The notes below the pieces were generated by a model. That model did not search any database, was not told where the DNA came from, and saw only the letters and a program-made list of their open reading frames with translations. 64,000 nt of DNA from Scandinavium sp036271055 (GTDB lineage Bacteria > Pseudomonadota > Gammaproteobacteria > Enterobacterales > Enterobacteriaceae): positions 186,001-250,000 of the forward strand of contig NZ_DATBBJ010000059.1 in NCBI RefSeq assembly GCF_036271055.1. Direction: 5' to 3'. Positions 35,250-42,583 of this stretch are shown here, one piece after another. Both the position numbers and the translations under genes were made by a program. Within the stretch, counting starts at the first letter, position 1; each line of letters opens with the position of its first letter.

Positions 35250-35717
35250 TCATTTTAACTCTTCAATGTGCATCGCTCTAATTTCAGCCATGTGCCGTTT
35301 GTTGAGGTTCATTTCGCATTGGTCGAGTGAACGCTGGTAAGTCAAACTCTCCTCAGGTATCTGCCCGGCGACGGCAAGACAGAGCTCTGCCTTGTAACGT
35401 TTCCAGCTGACTTGTGCCTTCAAAAAACGCTGGTTATAGACTTCACCAATGGTTGGAGAATCGGGATTATCGGGATCCTTATAGTCAAATGGACCGGGCA
35501 TATAGGCTTTAATCTGTTTACTGGTCTCGCGAATAAGTGCATCCACTTTTTTATTGCTCTTCTCTACGGCCGCGGTAATACAGTTATCCTGCAGAATAAT
35601 ATCGGGTGAAGATCCAAAACACGCCTCTGACTCTTCACCTTCGTACAACCCTGCCGCCCCTAAAAAAGGAATGAATAGCGTTGTACCGATAATGATCGCC
35701 TTCACTATTTTTTTCAT
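35250..35717 (-). CDS. LprI-type lysozyme-inhibitor family protein, probable immunity protein
   Basis: A 155-residue secreted protein with a signal peptide (MKKIVKAII, cleavage near GAAG). It has a mature domain of the LprI/DUF1311 type, with four cysteines (EACFG, DNCIT, ELCLA, DQCEM) that would form two disulfides. LprI proteins inhibit lysozymes in the periplasm. Its ATGA start overlaps the stop of the lysozyme-fold gene upstream, so the two are made together. The natural reading is a cognate immunity protein that protects the periplasm from the neighbouring hydrolase. DNA here looks AT-richer than glnQ and ybiO on either side. The family call is moderately firm; the role is inferred. Confidence 0.72.
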   Translation of the reverse strand: MKKIVKAIIIGTTLFIPFLGAAGLYEGEESEACFGSSPDIILQDNCITAAVEKSNKKVDALIRETSKQIKAYMPGPFDYKDPDNPDSPTIGEVYNQRFLKAQVSWKRYKAELCLAVAGQIPEESLTYQRSLDQCEMNLNKRHMAEIRAMHIEELK

Positions 35718-36232
35718 CGTAAATACCTAATTCTTTTCCGATTGGCTTCAAAGCTCATCAGTCCACTATCACTCATAATAAAAGCCGCTAGTTCTCTTTT
35801 TCCACCTGCTGCTGCACGGAAAAGAGCATCAATATGATGGAAGCCCTGATAAATGATATCGACCACAACATCCTGGACTTTTCGGTCTAAGATCATCCAT
35901 GGGGGAGATAATTGGTTTGTGGCATAAAGGCGTTGCGCGTATTGTGATTTTTCGCGATAGGAAATTTCGAATAAACGTTTTTGCTGTTGGTGTGTAATTT
36001 CCCCCACTAAAGGGCCGTACACCTTGACAAATTGCTCTGCGTCATTCCCTTTCAGAAACGCCGCTTTCGAGCAGATTATCGCTTTATATTCCTCAATCCC
36101 AGCCTGTTTCAGCGTCGACACGATGTCTCCAGAATGACGACGCCCCATATCATAACCACGCCCTAAAGTTACCCCTGACTGGCGATTTCCGGGCCAATGT
36201 AAAACACGTGGGGCATGATATTTTGTTTTCAT
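35714..36232 (-). CDS. Pesticin/T4-lysozyme-like muramidase domain protein, orphan effector candidate
   Basis: A 172-residue protein whose start LHWPGNRQSGVTLGRGYDMG matches the lysozyme-like domain of pesticin and type VI secretion muramidases. The catalytic Thr (T22) and Asp (D28) are six residues apart, as in pesticin. The body is helical (YGPLVGEITHQQQKRLF, VVVDIIYQGFHH) and ends RKRIRYLR, like complete C-termini of the family. It has no signal peptide. The usual catalytic Glu lies about 23 residues before the Thr and so would fall before this start. An in-frame TAA two codons upstream prevents extension, so the gene may be truncated. It overlaps the inhibitor gene by four bases. Confidence 0.65.
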   Translation of the reverse strand: MKTKYHAPRVLHWPGNRQSGVTLGRGYDMGRRHSGDIVSTLKQAGIEEYKAIICSKAAFLKGNDAEQFVKVYGPLVGEITHQQQKRLFEISYREKSQYAQRLYATNQLSPPWMILDRKVQDVVVDIIYQGFHHIDALFRAAAGGKRELAAFIMSDSGLMSFEANRKRIRYLR

Positions 36233-36475
36233 AAGTTATCCATCACTGTAGAAAAAACCTATTCCGAGTCGACTTTAAATATCCCTGATTGACTCCTCTG
36301 GCATGCCATCTTGTCACTCTTAGCCCCACCGGTTGGATCAAAAAATGCGTAATAAATACTCTGGATCTGGATGATTTATCTGCGCCCCTACTCCACGGAT
36401 ACATCCGAAAATATAACCGCCCTTCCCAAGCCACTATACTTATCATTTTGCTAATGATTTGAAAGGGAGGCGCCT

Positions 36476-38701
36476 TTGCCGTGGATCCTGTTGCTTATCG
36501 CAACGCTGTTTTGTGCTCCGCTTCAGGCGGTGACTATTCCCGGTGTGACAACGCCCGCCGTTGGTGCGACCACCCAAAGCGCCCCCGCAGAACCCGACGC
36601 GACGCAGAAGAAAGCGGCCTATGCTGCACTGGCTGATGTGCTGGAAAATGACGCGTCGCGCCAGGAGCTGATTAAACAGCTGCGCAGCGCCGCCGCCACG
36701 CCGCCACAGGAAAAGGTTCCGCAGCTCACACCGCCACCTGTCAGCGAAGAGAAAACAGTGCTGGAAAGCGTCACTGATGTCAGCCGTCATTACAGCGAAG
36801 CGTTTTCGATCCGCTTTGCGCAGCTGTGGCGCAATATCTCCACCGCACCGCATAAGGCTTTTAATCCCCAAACCTTTAGCAACGCCGTGACGCACTTTTT
36901 ACTGTTGGCTGTGCTGATCTTTGCCTTTTACGGATTGCTTCGCCTTTGTGCGCTGCCGCTGTACCGCAAAATGGGGCAATGGGGACGCAAGAAGAACCGC
37001 GACCGCAGCAACTGGCTGCATCTTCCGGCGATGATCACCGGGGCGCTGGTTATCGATCTGCTGCTACTGGGATTAACCCTGTTTGTCGGGCAAATGCTCA
37101 GCGACAGGCTCAACGCAGGCAGTCGCACCGTGGCCTTTCAGCAAAGCCTGTTCCTGAATGCCTTCGCTTTAATTGAATTCTTTAAAGCCATCCTGCGACT
37201 GATTTTCTGCCCGCGCGTTCCGGATCTGCGCCCGTTTAATATTCAGGACGAACCCGCGCGCTACTGGAGCCTGCGCCTGAGCCTGCTGAGTGGTTTGATT
37301 GGCTACGGGCTTATCGTCGCCGTGCCAATCATCTCTAATCAGGTCAACGTGCAAACCGGCGCGCTGGCGAATGTCGCCATTATGCTGTGCATCACCGCCT
37401 GGGCGCTGTGGCTGATTTTCCACAACAAAAAAGCCATTACCGAAAGTCTGATTGAACTCGCAAACCGCTCACTGGCCTTTTTCAGCTTGTTTATTCGCGC
37501 CTTTGCGCTGGTCTGGCACTGGCTTGCCAGCGCATATTTTATCGTGCTGTTTTTCTTCTCGCTTTTCGACCCCGGCAACAGCCTGAAATTTATGATGGGC
37601 GCGTCGGTCAGAAGTCTCGCCATCGTTGGGGGGGCGGCATTTATTTCCGGTATGTTGTCACGCTGGATTGCCAAAACCATCACCCTGTCGCCGGAAACAC
37701 AGCGCAACTATCCAGAGTTGCAAAAGCGACTCAACGGTTGGCTATCGGCGTCATTAAAAGTCGCGAGGATCCTGACAGTCTGCGTGGCGGTGATGATGCT
37801 GTTAAGCGCCTGGGGATTATTCGATTTCTGGAACTGGCTGCACTACGGCGCGGGCGAAAAAACGGTAGATGTGTTGATTCGCATAGCGCTGATTTTGTTC
37901 TTCTCGGCGATTGGCTGGACGCTACTGGCAAGCCTGATTGAAAACCGTCTGGCGTCCGATATTCACGGCCGTCCACTGCCAAGTGCTCGCGCCCGCACGC
38001 TGCTGACACTTTTCCGTAACGCACTGGCGGTGGTGATCAGCACCATCACGGTGATGATTTTACTCTCGGAAATTGGGGTGAACATCGCGCCACTGCTGGC
38101 AGGCGCCGGGGCACTCGGCCTGGCGATTTCGTTTGGTTCACAAACGTTGGTGAAAGACATTATCACCGGGATTTTCATTCAGTTCGAAAACGGTATGAAC
38201 ACGGGGGATTTGGTGACTATCGGGCCGCTTACCGGTACGGTGGAAAGGATGACGATCCGCTCAGTCGGCGTGCGTCAGGATACCGGCGCGTATCACATCA
38301 TTCCGTGGTCATCGATTACCACCTTCGCCAACTTTGTGCGCGGCATCGGTTCCGTGGTGGCGAACTACGATGTGGATCGAGGAGAAGATGTCGATAAAGC
38401 CAATGATGCGTTGAAAGCGGCGGTGGCGGAATTGATGGAACAGGAAGGGATCCGTGGGCTGGTGATTGGCGAACCATCCTTTGCCGGTCTGGTCGGGCTG
38501 ACCAATACATCGTTTACATTGCGAGTGTCGTTTACAACCCTGCCGCTGAAACAGTGGACAGTGCGCTTTGCGTTAGACACGCAGGTGAAGAAACATTTCG
38601 ATCAAGCAGGCATTCGTGCCCCGGTCCAGACGTACCAGGTACTCCCGGCGCCAGAAGCACTGCCAGCAGCGTTACCGCCCGCCGACCCACAGAAACTGTA
38701 G
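36476..38701 (+). CDS. ybiO: Mechanosensitive channel YbiO (MscS family)
   Basis: Large MscS-family channel that opens under osmotic downshock. It has 741 residues with a signal-like N-terminus, a periplasmic segment (residues about 25-125) and roughly ten membrane segments. The pore helix region is GAGALGLAISFGSQTLVKDIITGIFIQFENGMNTGDLV, followed by the MscS beta domain (TVERMTIRSVGVRQDTG) and a cytosolic end. Start is TTG 36476, preceded by GGGAGG. It fits E. coli YbiO, which begins MRWIL where this begins MPWIL. It stands alone. Confidence 0.95.
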   Translation: MPWILLLIATLFCAPLQAVTIPGVTTPAVGATTQSAPAEPDATQKKAAYAALADVLENDASRQELIKQLRSAAATPPQEKVPQLTPPPVSEEKTVLESVTDVSRHYSEAFSIRFAQLWRNISTAPHKAFNPQTFSNAVTHFLLLAVLIFAFYGLLRLCALPLYRKMGQWGRKKNRDRSNWLHLPAMITGALVIDLLLLGLTLFVGQMLSDRLNAGSRTVAFQQSLFLNAFALIEFFKAILRLIFCPRVPDLRPFNIQDEPARYWSLRLSLLSGLIGYGLIVAVPIISNQVNVQTGALANVAIMLCITAWALWLIFHNKKAITESLIELANRSLAFFSLFIRAFALVWHWLASAYFIVLFFFSLFDPGNSLKFMMGASVRSLAIVGGAAFISGMLSRWIAKTITLSPETQRNYPELQKRLNGWLSASLKVARILTVCVAVMMLLSAWGLFDFWNWLHYGAGEKTVDVLIRIALILFFSAIGWTLLASLIENRLASDIHGRPLPSARARTLLTLFRNALAVVISTITVMILLSEIGVNIAPLLAGAGALGLAISFGSQTLVKDIITGIFIQFENGMNTGDLVTIGPLTGTVERMTIRSVGVRQDTGAYHIIPWSSITTFANFVRGIGSVVANYDVDRGEDVDKANDALKAAVAELMEQEGIRGLVIGEPSFAGLVGLTNTSFTLRVSFTTLPLKQWTVRFALDTQVKKHFDQAGIRAPVQTYQVLPAPEALPAALPPADPQKL

Positions 38702-38720
38702 GCCGGCGGCATCTTGTTTC

Positions 38721-39647
38721 TTAGCGTGCGCGCGCAGCAAAACGACGACGTTTGTCGTCATCAAGGAAGGTCCAGGCAATGAAGCGGCTCTGCTTTTGCC
38801 CCTGGGCCATCTCTTTTTTCACCACTTTCACCGCACCGGCTTCCGTCAATGCGGAATAGAGCATCGGCAAATTATCGCCGCGTGATACCAGCGACGTGAA
38901 CCACATCACCTGGCGACCATACTGACGGCTTTCGTCGATCATCTTGCGGATAAAGGCCACTTCACCGCCTTCGCACCACAATTCCTGTTCCTGACCACCG
39001 AAGTTCAGCGGGTCATTCTTCTGCTGGCCGAGATTACGACGCTTGCGCTCATTGCCTTCGCGCGCGGTGGCGGCAGAGTCATGGAATGGCGGATTACAGA
39101 CCATCGCATCGAAGAATTCATTCTTATGGATCATGCCGGTCAGAATTGCCTGAGCATCCTTCTGACGACGCAGACGGATCTGGCGGGTCATGCCTGGGTT
39201 GGCATCAATAATTGCCTGTGCGCCAGCAATGGCTTCGGCATTGATCTCCGTTCCGGTGAAGCGCCAGCCGTATTCATGACTGCCAATCAACGGATAAATC
39301 AGGTTCGCCCCGGTGCCAATATCCAGCACGCTGGCATTCTGCGGTATGCTGCCAGTGGTTTCTGCCAGTAAATCCGCAAGATAGTGCATATAATCCGCAC
39401 GTCCTGGTACTGGAGGGCAGAGGAAGCCTTGTGGAATGTTCCACCCTTTAACCTGATAGAAATGCGCCAACAGCGCCTCATTCAGGGTTTTCACCGCCTC
39501 GGGATCGGCAAAATTAATGGTCTGTTCCCCGGCAGGGCTGGTGACGATAAACGCTGACAGCGCAGGGGTTTCCTTGCACAGTACAGGTAAATCGTATCGG
39601 TCGTGGTGACGGTTGCGCGGGTGTAATCCCGGCTTTTGGGCTTTCAT
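38721..39647 (-). CDS. rlmF: 23S rRNA (adenine-1618-N6)-methyltransferase RlmF
   Basis: Methylates A1618 of 23S rRNA using S-adenosylmethionine. It has 308 residues from ATG 39647, chosen for the AGGAGG site and the KAQKPGLHPRNRHH start shared with E. coli. The SAM-binding motif is VLDIGTGANLIYPLI and the N6-adenine methylase motif IV is CNPPFHDSAA. The frame runs upstream for 23 more residues without support. It is divergent from the flavin reductase-like gene. Confidence 0.96.
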   Translation of the reverse strand: MKAQKPGLHPRNRHHDRYDLPVLCKETPALSAFIVTSPAGEQTINFADPEAVKTLNEALLAHFYQVKGWNIPQGFLCPPVPGRADYMHYLADLLAETTGSIPQNASVLDIGTGANLIYPLIGSHEYGWRFTGTEINAEAIAGAQAIIDANPGMTRQIRLRRQKDAQAILTGMIHKNEFFDAMVCNPPFHDSAATAREGNERKRRNLGQQKNDPLNFGGQEQELWCEGGEVAFIRKMIDESRQYGRQVMWFTSLVSRGDNLPMLYSALTEAGAVKVVKKEMAQGQKQSRFIAWTFLDDDKRRRFAARAR

Positions 39648-39741
39648 GGCTTCCTCCTGTGGACGGCAGCGTAAGATACCCGTTGACGCGGGTGGCGTAA
39701 ATAAGTGAGTCTGCATAATCCTTTAAACTGACAGGTGCGCT

Positions 39742-40356
39742 ATGTATTTTTATCAACCTTCAGACGGCCACGGACTGCCCCACGACCCGCTTAATGCCAT
39801 TATTGGCCCACGCCCGATTGGCTGGATTGCCTCGGTTGATGCTAAGGGTAATCGCAATCTTGCGCCCTACAGCTTCTTTAACTGCTTTAACTATCGCCCA
39901 CCGATCATCGGTTTCGCCAGCAGCGGCTGGAAAGACAGCGTGCGTAATATTGTCGAAACCAAGGAATTCGTCTGGAACCTCACCACGTTTGATCTTGCCA
40001 GCGCGATGAATGAAACCTCTGCAAGCCTTGCGCACGGCGAAGATGAGTTTGCGCGTGCTGGGCTAACGCCCATTGAGAGCCGCCTGGTGCGCGCGCCACG
40101 CGTCGCGGAAAGCCCGGTTAACTTCGAATGTCGTTTATCTCAGTGCATTCAGCTAACGGGCGCCGACGGTACGGCGGTCGATACCTGGCTAGTGCTGGGT
40201 GAAGTGGTGGCGGTACACATTGATGAATCGCTGCTGGAAAACGGGATTTACCAAACCGCGAAAGCTCGCCCCGTGCTGCGTGCCGGTGGCCCGAGCGCTT
40301 ATTACAGCATCGACGAAAGCCAACGGTTCGATTTGATTCGCCCCGACGCTCGATAA
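39742..40356 (+). CDS. Flavin reductase-like FMN-binding split-barrel protein
   Basis: A 204-residue protein of the DIM6/NTAB flavin reductase family, binding FMN and possibly using NAD(P)H. The typical opening is LNAIIGPRPIGWIASVDAKGNRNLAPYSFFN, with the later conserved PINVTTF-like segment (WNLTTFDLASAMNETS) and AKARPVLRAGG near the end. The cellular reaction is not known. It is divergent from rlmF and is not part of the E. coli K-12 order, where mcbA, fiu and ybiX occupy the area. No operon partner is evident. Confidence 0.85.
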   Translation: MYFYQPSDGHGLPHDPLNAIIGPRPIGWIASVDAKGNRNLAPYSFFNCFNYRPPIIGFASSGWKDSVRNIVETKEFVWNLTTFDLASAMNETSASLAHGEDEFARAGLTPIESRLVRAPRVAESPVNFECRLSQCIQLTGADGTAVDTWLVLGEVVAVHIDESLLENGIYQTAKARPVLRAGGPSAYYSIDESQRFDLIRPDAR

Positions 40357-40517
40357 TCTTTCCGCTTATCAGCCACTTGTATGTGGCTGATTTGTCAGTT
40401 TTTTGTCAGTTAATGTCGTTCAAAAAATAAGCAGATCATCATCAATTTTTTGCGGTATGTCACACTTCTCCACCACCTACACTTAGAGTGTCCCATGGAT
40501 ACAGAGAGGATGTGCAC

Positions 40518-40781
40518 ATGAAAAGACTGTTGATTCTGGTTACTGCTGGTGCGTTGTCGATGCTCTCTTTTTCGGCTTCCGCCGAACCTCAACAACTGAT
40601 GCAAGGTGATACCGGGCAACTTCGCCCATCTGGCACCGTATCGGTTTCTGGCGCCAATGATTTTGAAGACCTGCAAAGTAAACTGGCTGAAAAAGCCCAT
40701 GAACAAGGTGCGAAAGGGTTCGTTGTGAATTCCGCCAGCGGTGAGAACAAAATGTTCGGCACGGCGACCATCTACAAATAA
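40518..40781 (+). CDS. mcbA: DUF1471 periplasmic stress protein McbA
   Basis: An 87-residue protein of the YhcN/BhsA/McbA family (DUF1471), linked to biofilm and colanic acid stress in E. coli. The signal peptide is cleaved after SASA. The family core reads TVSVSGANDFEDLQSKLAEKAHEQGAKGF, and the product ends ATIYK as in E. coli McbA. I chose ATG 40518, preceded by GAGAGGA. A strong terminator follows. A second family member, ybiJ, lies 446 bases downstream. Confidence 0.93.
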   Translation: MKRLLILVTAGALSMLSFSASAEPQQLMQGDTGQLRPSGTVSVSGANDFEDLQSKLAEKAHEQGAKGFVVNSASGENKMFGTATIYK

Positions 40782-40803
40782 TCTGTTGAAGTAATCCCGC
40801 CAC

Positions 40804-40836
40804 AAAATGCGCCTCATTATGCAGGCGCATTTTTAT
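40804..40836 (+). terminator. mcbA terminator
   Basis: AAATGCGCCT...AGGCGCATTTTTATTT forms a long stem with a T tail. Confidence 0.88.
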
Positions 40837-41227
40837 TTCGCCCGCCCCAAAACCCCATACAAACCAGCAGAACAAAAACACTACAAATATGATTTATTAA
40901 GTGTATAGTTCCAGACCATTCAGCTCATCGTAGATTTACTGACAAAACTATAGCATCCAATACAGCGTAATCGCTTGTCTATACGCGCACAGTTTTCACC
41001 AAGAAAAGTCGCAATTTGTGCACTTAAATTTCTCTCAAGGGCATCACGTACGTTTTCCCTCTCTCTTGCCAAAATAATTTATTAATAAACAGTAATTTAT
41101 TAATTGTTCAATTTTTTCGATTAAGTCCTTCAAGTCTATTCGATTTTATCTGTCGCTGAAAAACGTGATACTCATCACATCGACGGAACAACGTCACATT
41201 TACAGAATAACCTGCGAGAGATTAACC
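40837..41227. other. AT-rich intergenic region before ybiJ
   Basis: This region of about 390 bases is visibly AT-rich and holds the ybiJ promoter. In E. coli K-12 the ybiI, ybiX and fiu genes lie in this part of the map; no remnant of them is recognisable here. Confidence 0.5.
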
Positions 41228-41488
41228 ATGAAAACCATTAAAACTGCTGCTGTTGCTATCGCCCTTTCTGCTCTGTCTTTCGGTGTGTTTGCCGCTCAGC
41301 CGATCTCCACTACTGAAGCGCAGAGCCTGAACAAAATCGGTACTGTGTCTGCTGAAGGTGCAACGACTCTGGATGGTCTGGAAGCGAAACTGGCTGAGAA
41401 AGCCGCTGCTGCAGGCGCTACCGGTTACAGCATTACTTCTGCTAACACCAATAACAAAATCAGCGGTACTGCGGTCATTTACAAGTAA
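41228..41488 (+). CDS. ybiJ: DUF1471 periplasmic protein YbiJ
   Basis: An 86-residue family partner of McbA, same length as E. coli YbiJ. The signal peptide is cleaved after VFAAQ (SFGVFA-AQPIS). The mature domain has TVSAEGATTLDGLEAKLAEKAAAAGATGY and ends in AVIYK. I chose ATG 41228; the frame upstream lacks a ribosome site, while GAGAG precedes this ATG. Function is not established. Codon bias suggests good expression. A strong terminator follows. Confidence 0.93.
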   Translation: MKTIKTAAVAIALSALSFGVFAAQPISTTEAQSLNKIGTVSAEGATTLDGLEAKLAEKAAAAGATGYSITSANTNNKISGTAVIYK

Positions 41489-41551
41489 TTGCCCGAAGAG
41501 ATTTACCCCTCATTGACCATTGCCCTATTGTACCTGTTTAACCCTTTGTAC

Positions 41552-41583
41552 AGCCCGTCCGGCCACTGGACGGGCTTTTTTTG
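41552..41583 (+). terminator. ybiJ terminator
   Basis: AGCCCGTCC-N7-GGACGGGCT followed by seven T. It lies between the convergent ybiJ and ybiB. Confidence 0.92.
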
Positions 41584-41591
41584 CTTGCTGT

Positions 41592-42554
41592 TTACCAGCA
41601 ACCGTTGACCCGTTGCAGGCCAGCGTCAATATCCGTGACTTCCCCCGTTGCCACCAGGCAGCAAGCCAGTTGAATTTTCAGCGACTCCGGCAGCGGCTCC
41701 ACACCCGCCACGCAGCGCTCAATCCACCGTGCCGTCACTTCGGGATCTTTCGATTCAGGCAATATCACGTCACGCAATTCATCTTCACGCTCAACAAGCA
41801 TGCGCGTCCCATGGCTATCAATCAGGCTGATTTGCGGGCAGCGTTGCGGGTTGGCATACACTTCCCCTTCGGTGCCGTGCATTAACAGCGCCCGCCCGCC
41901 GATGCTTTCAAAGAACTGACCGACGCGCGGCACATATTCCGGATGCGAAACGCTCGACAGGCGCAACGCTTCGCTTTCACCGAACGGCGTGGCGAGCTTC
42001 GCCAGCGTATGCGCGCTGTTACGCACCCCCATGCGCCAGCGCATGCCCAGCTGATTTTCCAGCGGCGCACAAAAAGCACCAATCGGCATGTATACCGGTT
42101 GATGACCATCCAGTTTCGCCTGTGCCTGCCCGGCGTGCAGTGTCGGCTCAATGCCCAGCAGCGTAAAGATGGTTTCGGTCAACACGCGCGTCGGATCGTG
42201 GCTGACACCGTGAACCAGCACCGGAAAGCCCAGTTTATGCAGCAACATCGCCAACAGCGGCGTGAGATTCGCCTGCTTACGTGCGCCGTTATAGCTCGGG
42301 ATAACAATCGGCATCGGCTTTGCCACAGGCGGTGTCAGACGGACGGTGTGCTGTTGCATCGCTTCATAAAAGCCCCGCATCTCAGCTTCACCCTCGCCCT
42401 TAATACGCAGGGCGATAAGAATGCCGCCCAGCTCCAGCTCCGGCACTTCGCCTTTCAGCATCTGCGCGTACAGCCCGCGCGCAGTATCGGTATCCAGGTC
42501 CCGGGCATGATTTTTTCCACGCCCGACTTCTTTAATGATTTTACGATAATCCAT
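41592..42554 (-). CDS. ybiB: YbiB, TrpD2-like nucleic-acid-binding protein
   Basis: A 320-residue protein of the glycosyltransferase-family-3 fold (anthranilate phosphoribosyltransferase-like, TrpD2). E. coli YbiB binds nucleic acid without sequence specificity and is LexA-regulated with dinG. Features are MDYRKIIKEVGRGKNHARDLD at the start, PSYNGARKQANLTPLLA, and MGVRNSAHTLAKL. I chose ATG 42554, preceded by GGAG, to match the E. coli start. It lies 29 bases after dinG and is probably in its operon. Confidence 0.93.
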   Translation of the reverse strand: MDYRKIIKEVGRGKNHARDLDTDTARGLYAQMLKGEVPELELGGILIALRIKGEGEAEMRGFYEAMQQHTVRLTPPVAKPMPIVIPSYNGARKQANLTPLLAMLLHKLGFPVLVHGVSHDPTRVLTETIFTLLGIEPTLHAGQAQAKLDGHQPVYMPIGAFCAPLENQLGMRWRMGVRNSAHTLAKLATPFGESEALRLSSVSHPEYVPRVGQFFESIGGRALLMHGTEGEVYANPQRCPQISLIDSHGTRMLVEREDELRDVILPESKDPEVTARWIERCVAGVEPLPESLKIQLACCLVATGEVTDIDAGLQRVNGCW

Positions 42555-42583
42555 GCATAACTCCTGACGGCAGGCCGACAATC

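Noticed and set aside
36243..36446. 67-residue minus-strand frame upstream of the muramidase-like gene
   Set aside because: It is in another frame, shows no resemblance to a toxin N-terminus and lacks a ribosome site, so it is not a lost N-terminal domain that I can support.
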